Notes: generated by a model from the letters alone, not told the origin. Counted from the first letter of the stretch, positions 17,664 to 26,493 are shown. The stretch: 64,000 bases of DNA from Catenuloplanes indicus (GCF_030813715.1 NZ_JAUSUZ010000001.1:5580001-5644000), one strand, 5' to 3'. Numbers and translations: made by a program.

Positions 17664-19460
17664 ATGGCGAACCTGGTCAATCTCGACCGCGTCTCGAAGG
17701 GCTACGGCGCCGTCGGCGCGCTGCTCACGAACGTGTCGCTCGGCCTGGAGGACACCGACCGGGTCGGCGTGGTCGGCCTCAACGGGGCCGGCAAGAGCAC
17801 GCTGCTGCGCATGCTGACCAAGCAGGAGGAACCGGACGAGGGCCGCGTCACGCACCGCCGTGACCTGCGCGTCGCCCAGCTGCCGCAGTCGCTGACGCTG
17901 CACGGCGACGCGACGGTGCGGGACGTGGTGCTCGGCACCGCCTGGCTCGACGAGGGCTTCGGCGCGGAGCACGAGTGGGCCGGCGACGCCGGTGTGCGCG
18001 CGGTGCTGGACGGGCTCGGCATGGGTCACCTCGGACTGGACGCGCCGGTCGGCCCGATGTCCGGTGGCGAGCGCCGCCGGGTGGCGCTGGCCGCGCTGCT
18101 GATCCGCGAGTCCGACCTGCTGATCCTGGACGAGCCGACAAACCACCTGGACGTGGCCGGCGTCAACTGGCTGGCCGCGCATCTGCTCAAGCGGCGCGGC
18201 GCGCTCGTCGTGGTCACCCACGACCGCTGGTTCCTGGACGAGGTCTGCACCGCCACCTGGGAGGTCGCGGACCAGACCGTGCGTGCGTACGAGGGCGGCT
18301 ACGCGGCCTGGACGCTGGCCCGGGCCGAGCGCGAGCGGGTCGCGGCCGCGGTCGAGGCACGCCGGCAGAACCTGCTGCGCAAGGAGATCGCCTGGCTGCG
18401 CCGCGGGCCGCCCGCGCGTACCTCAAAGCCCCAGTTCCGGATCGACGCGGCGAACGCGCTGATCGCGGACGTGCCGCCGGCCCGCGACTCGGTGTCGCTG
18501 ACCCGGCTGGCCACGTCGCGGCTCGGCAAGCAGGTCTACGACCTGGAGGACGTGACGCTGCACGCCGGGCCGAAGGAGATCCTCTCCGACGTGACGTGGC
18601 GGATCGGCCCGGGCGACCGGATCGCGCTGCTCGGCGCGAACGGCGCCGGCAAGACCACGCTGCTGCGCCTGCTCGCCGGCATCACGCAGCCCGACGCCGG
18701 CGTCTTCCGCCGCGGCCAGACCGTGAAGGCCGCGTTCCTCTCCCAGGAGCTGCACGAGCTGCCCGGACACCTGCGGCTGCTGGAGGCGGTGGAGGAGGTG
18801 GCCCGCCGGGTCCAGCTCGGCGACCGGGAGCTGTCCGCGTCCCAGCTGGCCGAGGTGTTCGGCTTCACCGACAAGCGCCTCTGGACGCCGGTCTCCGACC
18901 TCTCCGGTGGCGAGCGGCGGCGGCTGCAGCTGCTGCGCCTGCTGGCCGCCGAGCCGAACCTGTTGCTGCTCGACGAGCCGACGAACGACCTGGACACGGA
19001 CACGCTGGCCTCGCTGGAGGACCTGCTGGACACCTGGCCGGGCACGCTGATCGTGGCCAGCCACGACCGCTACCTGGTCGAGCGGGTCACCGACACGGTT
19101 TACGGGCTGCTCGGCGACGGGCAGATCACCCACCTGGTCGGCGGGATCGACGAGTACCTGACCCGGATCGGCGGGACGCCCACCACGCCGACCGCCACCA
19201 CGAAGGCTGATAAGTCCGATAAATCGGACGCGCTTTCGGCGGCCGACGTGCGGGCGGGCAGGAAGGAGCTCGGCAAGCTCGAGCGCGCGGTGTCGAAGCT
19301 GGAGCAGAAGGAGGCGAAACTGCACGAGCAGCTCGCCGCCAACGCCACCGACTACGGCAAGGTCGCGGAGCTGGACGCACAGCTCAAGGCGGTGCAGGCG
19401 GAGCGCGCCGAGGCCGAGGAGGCCTGGCTCGAACTCGCCGACCGGCTCGGTGACGGGTAG
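17664..19460 (+). CDS. ABC-F family ATPase
   Basis: 598 residues with two ATP-binding cassettes and no membrane segments: Walker A GLNGAGKST and GANGAGKTT, signature motifs MSGGERRRVALAAL and LSGGERRRLQLLRL, and Walker [14 protein letters not shown] and LLLLDEPTNDLDT. The linker contains basic helices. The C-terminal ~90 residues are a coiled coil with heptad-like Glu/Lys/Leu spacing, as in Uup. ABC-F proteins act on the ribosome or on unusual nucleic-acid structures rather than in transport. The position downstream of ispE matches other actinobacteria. An antibiotic-resistance role is not indicated. Confidence 0.92.
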   Translation: MANLVNLDRVSKGYGAVGALLTNVSLGLEDTDRVGVVGLNGAGKSTLLRMLTKQEEPDEGRVTHRRDLRVAQLPQSLTLHGDATVRDVVLGTAWLDEGFGAEHEWAGDAGVRAVLDGLGMGHLGLDAPVGPMSGGERRRVALAALLIRESDLLILDEPTNHLDVAGVNWLAAHLLKRRGALVVVTHDRWFLDEVCTATWEVADQTVRAYEGGYAAWTLARAERERVAAAVEARRQNLLRKEIAWLRRGPPARTSKPQFRIDAANALIADVPPARDSVSLTRLATSRLGKQVYDLEDVTLHAGPKEILSDVTWRIGPGDRIALLGANGAGKTTLLRLLAGITQPDAGVFRRGQTVKAAFLSQELHELPGHLRLLEAVEEVARRVQLGDRELSASQLAEVFGFTDKRLWTPVSDLSGGERRRLQLLRLLAAEPNLLLLDEPTNDLDTDTLASLEDLLDTWPGTLIVASHDRYLVERVTDTVYGLLGDGQITHLVGGIDEYLTRIGGTPTTPTATTKADKSDKSDALSAADVRAGRKELGKLERAVSKLEQKEAKLHEQLAANATDYGKVAELDAQLKAVQAERAEAEEAWLELADRLGDG

Positions 19461-19579
19461 TGAGGTGTGCCGCGTCCCGCCGGGCTGCGGAGGCGCGGCC
19501 CGAGCGGATACGTCACAATCTCCGTTCGGATGATCGCGGCGTGCGACCGGCGTGCGCCCCACTTGGAGGTTGAGGACCG

Positions 19580-20023
19580 ATGGCGTCGCACATGCCCGTC
19601 AACCACCCGCTGCGGCCGATCTACCGCATCGTCGGTGGTCTGAGCGGGCTCTACATGATCGTGTTCGGTGTGCTGGGCGCGATCCAGACCGGCGGCGAGT
19701 CGCCGCTCGGCATCGGCGTCGGCGAGGTGCTCGGCCAGGGCACGAACCTGGCAAACTCGCTCCTCTCCATCGTGATCGGCGCGCTGGTCGTGCTCGGCAC
19801 CGTGATCGGCCGGAACGCGGACACGCTCGCCTACACGTACCTCGGCTGGGCGATGCTGGTCATCGGCATGCTGTTCCTGGCGGTCATCCGGACCGACGCG
19901 AACGTGCTGAACCACAGCATCATCACCACGATCGTGTGGTTCGTGGTCGGCACGCTGCTGATCACGGCCGGCCTCTACTCGCGCAGCGCCCCGGCGAACC
20001 GTTCCGTCGCCACCACGCACTAG
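19580..20023 (+). CDS. DUF4383 integral membrane protein, first tandem copy
   Basis: 147 residues with four hydrophobic segments at about 20-40, 58-78, 87-107 and 115-137. A well-placed GGAGG precedes the ATG. The N-terminal MPVNHPLRPIYRIVGGLSGL is typical of DUF4383, a family of unknown function. The next gene is a clear paralogue (HIPINHPLRPFWRAVSGL), so this is a tandem duplication. A hairpin lies between them. Confidence 0.85.
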   Translation: MASHMPVNHPLRPIYRIVGGLSGLYMIVFGVLGAIQTGGESPLGIGVGEVLGQGTNLANSLLSIVIGALVVLGTVIGRNADTLAYTYLGWAMLVIGMLFLAVIRTDANVLNHSIITTIVWFVVGTLLITAGLYSRSAPANRSVATTH

Positions 20024-20043
20024 TACGTTCCCCCGCTCCGCCG

Positions 20044-20072
20044 CCGCCCAGGGTGCCCCGCACTCTGGGCGG
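20044..20072 (+). terminator. Hairpin between the two DUF4383 genes
   Basis: CCGCCCAG (20044-20051) pairs with CTGGGCGG (20065-20072), with an inner GTGC/GCAC pairing, and is followed by TTTCGTG. It probably terminates or attenuates transcription after the first copy. Confidence 0.6.
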
Positions 20073-20183
20073 TTTCGTGCATATGCGCAGGTGCGGTGGG
20101 GAAGGATGGAGTGCAGGTGTGGTCCCGCGGACGGTGGGAACACCGGTTCCATGGCCGACGAGCGCGCTAGGAAGGTGGGCGAC

Positions 20184-20657
20184 ATGGCTCACATCCCGAT
20201 CAATCACCCCCTGCGGCCGTTCTGGCGGGCGGTCTCCGGCCTGTGCGGCGTCTTCATCCTGGCGTTCGGCATCATGGGCGTGATGGCGTCCGCCGGCGAG
20301 GAGTTCTTCTCCCGGGAGAGCATCTGGGCGCTCTGGCTGAAGACCAACATGGCGTTCTCGCTGCTCTCCATCCTGCTCGGGGCGATCCTGGTGGCCGGCT
20401 ACGTGATCGGCGGCGACATCAGCCACTGGATCAACTACTACGGCAGCTGGGTGCTGCTGGCCGGCGGCCTGGCCGGCATCGCGGTGATGCGCACCGACCT
20501 CAACATCCTCAACTGGTCCATGGTCAACGCGATCGTCTCGCTGGTCCTCGGCACGCTGATCCTCACCGCCGGCCTCTACGACAAGGCCGGCCCGCCCGAG
20601 CCCGCCCGCCCCAAGGGCGCGCTCCGCCCCGGCCCCGCCACCCCGGCCAAGGGCTGA
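20184..20657 (+). CDS. DUF4383 integral membrane protein, second tandem copy
   Basis: 157 residues from the ATG at 20184, preceded by GGAAGG. Four hydrophobic segments match those of the first copy, including the shared MRTDLNILNWSMVNAIVSL versus IRTDANVLNHSIITTIVWF region. A Pro-rich, positively charged tail of about 20 residues is extra. Function unknown. The ATG at 20151 would add 11 residues (MADERARKVGD) and is less well supported. Confidence 0.85.
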   Translation: MAHIPINHPLRPFWRAVSGLCGVFILAFGIMGVMASAGEEFFSRESIWALWLKTNMAFSLLSILLGAILVAGYVIGGDISHWINYYGSWVLLAGGLAGIAVMRTDLNILNWSMVNAIVSLVLGTLILTAGLYDKAGPPEPARPKGALRPGPATPAKG

Positions 20658-20700
20658 CCTCCGTCACCGGCCACCGCGGCGACGACGCGACCAGCGTCGC

Positions 20701-20750
20701 CCCGTCGCCGTTCCTGCCGCCCCGTCGCCGTAGCTGCCGCCTCGTCGCGG
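20701..20750. repeat. Short tandem repeat, about 2.5 copies of a 20-bp unit
   Basis: CCCGTCGCCGTTCCTGCCGC (20701-20720) is repeated with two changes at 20721-20740. A degenerate ten-base partial copy (CTCGTCGCGG) follows. Confidence 0.6.
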
Positions 20751-20858
20751 CGGCCGCACCCGCCCGGCAGCGACCCGCCCGCCACCGATCGGTCGCAGGC
20801 GCTGGGCAGTCGTCCTGCAAGATCCACAGCCCGCGATCGCGCGTCCCTCCCCACCCGC

Positions 20859-21018
20859 CTTTGCTCTGCTTACCGGGCTCAACATTGCTCCCGCGGTATG
20901 CCCGCGGTCCACGGTTCACCCGTGCTGGCTGATCGCTCGCCACCGATAACGACGTCGGCTGCGGCGCCCGGATAAATCGGATTTATCCTGCCACGGCGCG
21001 TAGGTAAGCAGAGCAAAG
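20859..21018. repeat. Widely spaced perfect 16-bp inverted repeat, possible MITE or remnant
   Basis: CTTTGCTCTGCTTACC (20859-20874) and its exact complement (21003-21018) bound a 160-bp segment. The outer flanks keep weaker complementarity (a shared CCCAC region). This length and perfection is unusual by chance, and no gene lies between the arms. There is no obvious target-site duplication. Confidence 0.6.
20970..20988. promoter_or_regulatory. 19-bp AT-rich palindrome
   Basis: GGATAAATC, one base, then GATTTATCC: perfect 9-bp arms in otherwise GC-rich DNA, inside the 16-bp inverted repeats. It resembles an operator for a dimeric regulator. The TetR gene lies about 300 bp away, but its 3' end faces this site. 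Confidence 0.4.
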
Positions 21019-21277
21019 CGGCGTGGGAAAGCGGGTTGGGTGGGGTGAACGTGATCAGACGGGCGAAACGGGCTTCAGGCGGGTGATCAGGCTAATGCGG
21101 CCGGGGCGTCCGGTGTGGGTGTAGCGGGGCGGCGGCCCGGGATAGCGGGCGCCGGGGAGTCGTGGGGGTGTGGTGACCGGCGGCGGGACGTGCGGGGAGG
21201 AGCGCCGGCGACGACCGGTGCCCGCTGGAGCGTGCGGGTGGTGACCACCCGGGAAGCGGGAAGATCCGGGGTTGGGC

Positions 21278-21958
21278 CTATCTGGCCGGGCGGGTGATCA
21301 GCGTGGGCTTGGCGTCGAGGTTGGAGAGGCCGTTCCAGGAGAGGTTGACCAGGTGGGCGGCGACCACCTCCTTGCGGGGCTTGCGGACCTCCAGCCACCA
21401 GCGGCCGACCAGGGCGACCATGCCGACCAGGGCCTGGGAGTAGAGCTCGGCGAGCTTGGGGTCGTAGCCGCGGGACTCGAACTCGTCGCCGAGAATGTGT
21501 TCGACCTGGTGGGCGACGTCGTTCATGACGCTGGAGAAGTTGCCGGACGCGGAGAGCAGCGGGGATTCGCGGGTGAGGACGCGGAAGCCGTTCGTCTCCA
21601 CCTCGATGTACTCCAGGAGCGCGAGGGCGGCCTGTTCGAGCAGCTCGCGGGGGTGACCGGCGGTGAGTGCGGTGGTGATCCGGTCGAGCAGGGAGCGGAC
21701 CTCGCGGTCGACGACGACGGCGTAGAGGCCCTCCTTGCCGCCGAAGTGCTCGTAGACGACCGGCTTCGAGACCTTGGCGCGCGCCGCGACCTCCTCGATC
21801 GAGGTGGCGTCGAAGCCGCGCTCGGCGAAGAGCTGGCGGCCGATCATGATGAGTTGCTCGCGGCGCTGGGCGGCGGACATGCGCACCCGGGAGCTGCCCT
21901 TGGTGGTGCGGGCGGATGCTCGGCGGGCCTCCGGGACGGGTGCGGTGTCGTCGGCCAT
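21278..21958 (-). CDS. TetR-family transcriptional regulator
   Basis: 226 residues from the ATG at 21958, preceded by AGGATGA; the frame stays open to 22012. The helix-turn-helix lies at about residues 28-70 with AARAKVSKPVVYEHF, then GGKEGLYAVVVDREV. The C-terminal helical domain (WWLEVRKPRKEVVAAHLVNL) resembles a type common upstream of glmU in actinobacteria. Ligand and targets are unknown. It is transcribed away from tRNA-Gln, about 105 bp from it. Confidence 0.9.
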   Translation of the reverse strand: MADDTAPVPEARRASARTTKGSSRVRMSAAQRREQLIMIGRQLFAERGFDATSIEEVAARAKVSKPVVYEHFGGKEGLYAVVVDREVRSLLDRITTALTAGHPRELLEQAALALLEYIEVETNGFRVLTRESPLLSASGNFSSVMNDVAHQVEHILGDEFESRGYDPKLAELYSQALVGMVALVGRWWLEVRKPRKEVVAAHLVNLSWNGLSNLDAKPTLITRPAR

Positions 21959-22063
21959 CCGCTCATCCTGCCAGGCTCGCCGATCGTGGCGGTTCCCGGC
22001 GGGGCGGGGCAATGTCGATTCCGTACCGGTGCGGGGAGGCGCTAGGCTGACGGGGCGCTGCGA

Positions 22064-22135
22064 TCGGCCGTGGTGTAATTGGCAACACTTCGGGTTTTGG
22101 TCCCGACATTCTAGGTTCGAGTCCTAGCGGCCGAG
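22064..22135 (+). tRNA. tRNA-Gln (anticodon TTG)
   Basis: 72 nt. A 7-bp acceptor stem (TCGGCCG with CGGCCGA) and the anticodon stem TCGGG/CCCGA enclose the loop TTTTGGT, so the anticodon is TTG for the Gln codon CAA. The T arm is CTAGG TTCGAGT CCTAG. The 3' CCA is not encoded. The position just upstream of glmU is conserved among actinobacteria. Confidence 0.96.
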
Positions 22136-22249
22136 CTCTCCCACGATCGAGACCGCCGTCCGATTCGCGACTGGGGGTTCCCCGGCCCGATCGCCCCTTC
22201 TGGCCTAGCATGGGGCCGCACCCCGCTACCGCCTGAATCGGAGCATCTC

Positions 22250-23728
22250 GTGAGCCAGGCCCGGCCCCGCACCGTCATCGTCCTCGCCGCCGGTGAGGGC
22301 AAGCGGATGAAGTCAAGCCTCCCCAAGGTCCTGCACCCGCTGCTCGGCCGCACGCTGGTCGGCCACGTGCTGGCCGCCGCGAGCGCCGCCGGGGCGGACC
22401 GCACGCTGGTCGTCGTCGGTCACGGCGGTGACGCGGTGCCGGAGCACCTGGCCGGGATCGCGCCGGACGCGCTGACCGTGCGCCAGGAGCAGCAGAACGG
22501 CACCGGGCATGCGGTCCGGATCGCGTTGGAGTCGCTGGACGCCGGGCTGACCGGGACCGTGGTGGTGCTCAACGGTGACGTGCCGCTGCTGCGCGGCGAG
22601 ACCGTGCGCGCGCTGATCGAGGCGCACGAGACCGCGGGTGCGGCCGCCACCGTGCTGGCCGCGTCCGTGACCGACCCGACCGGGCTGGGCCGTATCGTGC
22701 GGGCCGCGGACGGCGGGCTGGAGCGGATCGTCGAGGAGCGGGACGCGTCCGCGGCCGAGCGCTTGATCGCGGAGGTGAACGCGGGCATCTACGCGTTCGA
22801 CGCCGCGATCCTGCGCACCACGCTGGGCAAGCTCTCCACCGACAACGATCAGGGCGAGGAGTACCTGACGGACGTGTTCGGGCTGCTCGCCGCGGCCGGT
22901 GAGCCGGTCGGCGTGCACGTGGCCGCTGACCCGGAGGAGACGCTCGGCTGCAACGACCGGGTCGAGCTGGCCGGGCTGCGCGCGCGGCTGCGCGACCGGG
23001 TCAACACCGCGCTGATGCGGTCCGGCGTCGCGATCCTGGACCCGGCCACCACCTGGATCGACGTCACCGCGACCGTCGAGCCGGACGCGACGATCGACCA
23101 GAACACCCAGATCCGTGGTACGTCGCGGGTCGCCGCCGGTGCGACGGTAGGCCCGGACACCACGCTGATCGACACCGCCGTGGGCGCCGGCGCGACCGTG
23201 CTGCGCGCGCACGCGGTCGAGGCGGAGATCGGGGCGCGGGCCAGCGTCGGGCCGTACGCGTACCTGCGCCCGAAGTCGCGGCTGCACGAGAAGGCGAAGG
23301 TCGGCACGTTCGTCGAGACGAAGAACTCGGAGATCGGCGCGGGCAGCAAGGTGCCGCACCTGTCGTACGTGGGCGACGCCACCATCGGCGAGCAGAGCAA
23401 CATCGGCGCGGCCACGGTCTTCGTCAACTACGACGGCGTCAACAAGTACCGCTCGGTGATCGGCGCGCACGCGCGGACCGGCGCGGACAACATGTTCGTG
23501 GCGCCGGTGACCGTGGGCGACGGTGCTTACACCGCGGCCGGATCGACGATCACCGAGGACGTGCCGCCGGGCGCGCTCGGCGTGTCCCGCGCGCGTCAGC
23601 GCAACATCGAGGGCTGGGTGGAGCGGCGCCGGCCGGGCACCGCGGCAGCCGAAGCCGCAGGCAGGGCGCGCGCAAGCCAGGGTGAGGCTAATAACGACGT
23701 TGCGGACCCCGATGGATCGGACAGCTGA
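22250..23728 (+). CDS. glmU: Bifunctional N-acetylglucosamine-1-phosphate uridyltransferase / glucosamine-1-phosphate acetyltransferase
   Basis: 492 residues from a GTG with GGAG six bases upstream. The N-terminal pyrophosphorylase domain has LAAGEGKRMKSSLPKVLH; Lys replaces the usual Thr of the GxGTRM signature. It also has QQNGTGHA and LNGDVPLL. From about residue 255 there is a left-handed beta-helix of hexapeptide repeats with the acetyltransferase residues in PYAYLRPKS and FVNYDGVNKYRS. The Ala/Gly-rich C-terminal tail after WVERRRPG is typical of actinobacterial GlmU. It makes UDP-GlcNAc for peptidoglycan. prs follows, as in Mycobacterium. Confidence 0.97.
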   Translation: MSQARPRTVIVLAAGEGKRMKSSLPKVLHPLLGRTLVGHVLAAASAAGADRTLVVVGHGGDAVPEHLAGIAPDALTVRQEQQNGTGHAVRIALESLDAGLTGTVVVLNGDVPLLRGETVRALIEAHETAGAAATVLAASVTDPTGLGRIVRAADGGLERIVEERDASAAERLIAEVNAGIYAFDAAILRTTLGKLSTDNDQGEEYLTDVFGLLAAAGEPVGVHVAADPEETLGCNDRVELAGLRARLRDRVNTALMRSGVAILDPATTWIDVTATVEPDATIDQNTQIRGTSRVAAGATVGPDTTLIDTAVGAGATVLRAHAVEAEIGARASVGPYAYLRPKSRLHEKAKVGTFVETKNSEIGAGSKVPHLSYVGDATIGEQSNIGAATVFVNYDGVNKYRSVIGAHARTGADNMFVAPVTVGDGAYTAAGSTITEDVPPGALGVSRARQRNIEGWVERRRPGTAAAEAAGRARASQGEANNDVADPDGSDS

Positions 23729-23807
23729 CGGGGAGATACTGCATCTGCTGGCGACGATGACGTCCGCTGGTGACACACAGACCCTCGACCCGGGGAGCGT
23801 TACGCCG

Positions 23808-24788
23808 ATGGGCAGCATCGTCGCGGAGAACCGTAAGAGCCTGATGCTCTTCAGCGGCCGGGGTTTCCCGGAACTGGCGCAGGAGATCGGCAAGACCCTC
23901 GGGGTCGCGCCGACGCCGTCTGACTCGTACGAGTTCGCCAATGGTGAGATCTTCGTCCGCTTCAATGAGTCGGTGCGCGGCTCGGACGCGTTCGTCGTCC
24001 AGTCCGTCACCGAGGGTGTCAACCGTTGGGTCATGGAGACCCTGATCATGGTGGACGCGCTGAAGCGGGGCTCGGCCAAGCGGATCACCGTGGTCCTGCC
24101 GTTCTATCCGTACGCGCGGCAGGACAAGAAGCACCGCGGCCGGGAGCCGATCTCCGCGCGGCTGGTGGCCGACCTGCTGAAGACCGCGGGTGCGAACCGC
24201 ATCCTGACCGTGGACCTGCACACCGCGCAGATCCAGGGATTCTTCGACGGTCCGGTCGACCACCTGTTCGCGATGGACACGCTGGCGTCGTACGTCGAGC
24301 AGAAGTACAAGGGCCGGCCGATGACCGTGGTCGCGCCGGACTCCGGCCGGGTGCGCGTGGCGGAGCGCTGGACGGACCGGCTGGGCGGCTGCCCGCTGGC
24401 GTTCATCCACAAGACCCGCGACCCGCTGAAGCCGAACCAGGTGGTCGCGAACCGGGTGGTCGGCGACGTCGAGGGCCGGGTCTGCCTGATCGTCGATGAC
24501 ATGATCGACACGGGTGGCACGATCGCGAAGGCCGCGGACATCCTGCACGACCAGGGTGCGGCGGACATCGTGGTCGCGGCCACCCACGCGCTGCTCTCCG
24601 ACCCGGCCACGGAGCGGCTGAAGAACGGCCCGATCAGCGAGATCGTCATCACGAACACGCTGCCGCTGCCGCCGGAGAAGACGCTCGACAAGATCACCGT
24701 GCTGTCCATCGCGCCGCTGCTGGCGCGCGCGATCCGCGAGGTCTTCGACGACGGCTCGGTGACCACGCTGTTCGGTGGCCTTTCCTAG
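23808..24788 (+). CDS. prs: Ribose-phosphate pyrophosphokinase
   Basis: 326 residues from the ATG at 23808 with CGGGGAG upstream. Characteristic segments are SYEFANGEIFVRFNESVRG, LPFYPYARQDKKHRGREPIS, the metal-binding VDLHTAQIQGFFD and the PRPP loop VDDMIDTGGTI. It forms PRPP from ribose-5-phosphate and ATP, feeding purine, pyrimidine, His and Trp synthesis and, in actinobacteria, decaprenyl-phosphoryl-arabinose. Upstream in-frame codons overlap the end of glmU and are not conserved. Confidence 0.97.
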   Translation: MGSIVAENRKSLMLFSGRGFPELAQEIGKTLGVAPTPSDSYEFANGEIFVRFNESVRGSDAFVVQSVTEGVNRWVMETLIMVDALKRGSAKRITVVLPFYPYARQDKKHRGREPISARLVADLLKTAGANRILTVDLHTAQIQGFFDGPVDHLFAMDTLASYVEQKYKGRPMTVVAPDSGRVRVAERWTDRLGGCPLAFIHKTRDPLKPNQVVANRVVGDVEGRVCLIVDDMIDTGGTIAKAADILHDQGAADIVVAATHALLSDPATERLKNGPISEIVITNTLPLPPEKTLDKITVLSIAPLLARAIREVFDDGSVTTLFGGLS

Positions 24789-24859
24789 GCTTGGTCCGTT
24801 TTTCCCGGTGAAAACCCTCCGCCGGTTGTGGCGGATGGTGTGAACTGACTCCGGTAGGA

Positions 24860-24891
24860 CTGTCGCCGGTCGGGCTCCCGACCGGCGACAG
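24860..24891 (+). terminator. Hairpin terminator after prs
   Basis: A perfect 15-bp inverted repeat: CTGTCGCCGGTCGGG (24860-24874) with its complement at 24877-24891, nearly without a loop. There is no T tract. Confidence 0.65.
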
Positions 24892-25045
24892 GGCGTTCGT
24901 GCGGACGGCGCCGGGCTGCCGGAGAGCGCGGAGCAGCGGGGGTCACGTCGGGGTGGCGAAACGCCGTGGGTAAACTGGTCAGGTTGCCACGGCGAGGGTG
25001 CCCTGCGGGCCGATGCTGACGAAGCACTGGCCGCATGGAGGCATC

Positions 25046-25147
25046 GTGATCGACGCGGTGTTCTGGGCCCTTTCGGAGCCCCGGGCCCGTGCCCAGCGCG
25101 CCTCTCGCCCGGCACCGCAGCCACTTCATCCGGTCATGATCGGGTGA
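25046..25147 (+). CDS. Candidate 33-residue ORF in the rplY leader
   Basis: GTG at 25046 with GGAGG at 25037-25041, four bases upstream. It starts with Met-Ile-Asp-Ala-Val-Phe-Trp, passes through an Arg/Ala/Pro-rich middle and ends HPVMIG at a TGA at 25145-25147, 42 bases before rplY. Spacing and position suit a leader peptide or a small independent protein. The spacer is rather short, and no homologue is known to me. Confidence 0.35.
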   Translation: MIDAVFWALSEPRARAQRASRPAPQPLHPVMIG

Positions 25148-25189
25148 GCATCGCACACGAGCCCGACGAAAGCATCAGGAGTTACTTCC

Positions 25190-25807
25190 GTGTCCGAGGT
25201 AAAGATCAGCGCCGAGCTTCGCACCGAGTTCGGCAAGGGCGGCGCCCGCCGTACCCGCCGCGCCGGCAAGGTCCCCGCCGTGCTGTACGGGCACGGCGAG
25301 AAGCCGCAGCACATCGCGCTCCCCGCCCGTGAGTTCGCCGCTGCCATCCGGCACGGTGGCGCCAACCAGGTCTTCGCGATCGACATCGCCGGTGGCAGCC
25401 CGATCCTGGCGCTGGCCAAGGCGATCCAGCGCGACCCGATCAAGGACTCGTTCGACCACATCGACCTGCTCATCGTGAAGCGCGGCGAGAAGGTCACCGT
25501 CGACATCCCGGTCACGCTGACCGGTGAGGCCGCGAAGAACACGCTGATCGTGCACGAGAGCGACACGCTCTCCGTCTCCGCCGAGGCGCTGCACCTGCCG
25601 GAGTCGCTGGAGGTCTCGATCGACGGCCTCGAGGCCGGCTCGCAGATCACCGCCGGCGACATCCCGCTGCCGAAGGGCACCGAGCTGGTCGCGGACCCGG
25701 CGCAGGTCATCGCGCTGATCTCGGCCGCGCCGACCGCCGCCGACCTGGAGGGCGACTCCGCCGAGGCCGGGGCTGCGGCCGAGCCGGCCGAGGCCGCCGC
25801 CGAGTAA
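25190..25807 (+). CDS. rplY: 50S ribosomal protein L25 (CTC/TL5 form)
   Basis: 205 residues from a GTG with AGGAG eight bases upstream. The 5S-rRNA-binding N-terminal domain (ELRTEFGKGGARRTRRAGKV, then VLYGHGEKPQHIAL) is followed by the TL5-type C-terminal beta domain (LEVSIDGLEAGSQITAGDIP). It ends with an Ala/Glu-rich tail of about 25 residues, common in actinobacteria. pth follows, and the two are probably cotranscribed. Confidence 0.96.
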   Translation: MSEVKISAELRTEFGKGGARRTRRAGKVPAVLYGHGEKPQHIALPAREFAAAIRHGGANQVFAIDIAGGSPILALAKAIQRDPIKDSFDHIDLLIVKRGEKVTVDIPVTLTGEAAKNTLIVHESDTLSVSAEALHLPESLEVSIDGLEAGSQITAGDIPLPKGTELVADPAQVIALISAAPTAADLEGDSAEAGAAAEPAEAAAE

Positions 25808-25890
25808 GACCCTTCGCTTTCGTCGCGAGCCATGTGAGGCGCCCGCTCCCGTGTTCCGCGGGGGCGGGCGCTTCCGCCTGAGAGGGAGTC

Positions 25891-26493
25891 ATGACGGACC
25901 AGATCGCCATCGACGACGCCCCGTGGCTGATCGTGGGCCTCGGCAACCCCGGCAAGGAGTACGCGGGTAACCGGCACAACGTCGGTTTCATGGTCGCCGA
26001 GCTGCTGGCGAAGCGGGTGGGCGGCACGTTCGGCCGCCACCGGCGCGCGGTGGCGGACGTGGCCGAGGGGCGCCTGGGCATCGGCGGCCCGCGGCTGGTG
26101 CTGGCGAAGCCGCTGACCTACATGAACCTCTCCGGCGGGCCGACGGCCGTGCTGGCGCAGTTCTACAAGATTCCGGTCGAGCACGTGATCGCGGTGCACG
26201 ACGAGCTGGACATCCCGTTCGGCGAGTTGAAGGCGAAGCGCGGCGGCGGCGAGGGCGGCCACAACGGGCTGCGCTCGATCTCGAAGTCGCTGGCCACCAA
26301 GGAATACGCGCGGGTGCGGTTCGGCGTGGGCCGCCCGCCCGGCCGGCAGGACCCGGCCGACTACGTGCTCTCCGACTTCGCCGGCGCGGAGCGCAAGGAG
26401 CTGGAGTTCCTGATCGACCGCGCGGCCGACTTCACCGAGATGATCGTGGAGAAGGGCCTGGAGCCCGCGCAGAACTACTACCACGGTCGCTAA
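25891..26493 (+). CDS. pth: Peptidyl-tRNA hydrolase
   Basis: 200 residues from an ATG with GAGAGGGAG upstream. It contains [21 protein letters not shown] with the catalytic His in [27 protein letters not shown] and [13 protein letters not shown]. It releases peptides from peptidyl-tRNAs that drop off ribosomes. It closes the conserved glmU-prs-rplY-pth series. Confidence 0.97.
   Translation: MTDQIAIDDAPWLIVGLGNPGKEYAGNRHNVGFMVAELLAKRVGGTFGRHRRAVADVAEGRLGIGGPRLVLAKPLTYMNLSGGPTAVLAQFYKIPVEHVIAVHDELDIPFGELKAKRGGGEGGHNGLRSISKSLATKEYARVRFGVGRPPGRQDPADYVLSDFAGAERKELEFLIDRAADFTEMIVEKGLEPAQNYYHGR

Larger units (their letters stand above)
20658..21277. other. 620-bp intergenic region with repeats and no gene
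   Basis: No convincing gene is visible. It contains a 20-bp tandem repeat (20701-20740 plus a partial third copy), a 16-bp inverted repeat at 20859-20874 and 21003-21018, and an AT-rich palindrome between those arms. The genes on both sides converge here, so promoters are not required. From 21050 to 21277 I see only GC-rich sequence. Confidence 0.7.
24789..25189. other. 401-bp prs-rplY intergenic and leader region
   Basis: It contains the prs terminator hairpin (24860-24891), a -10-like TAAACT near 24971 and a leader of roughly 210 nt before rplY. Within that leader is a 33-codon ORF with its own ribosome-binding site. No known riboswitch core is recognised. Confidence 0.6.
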
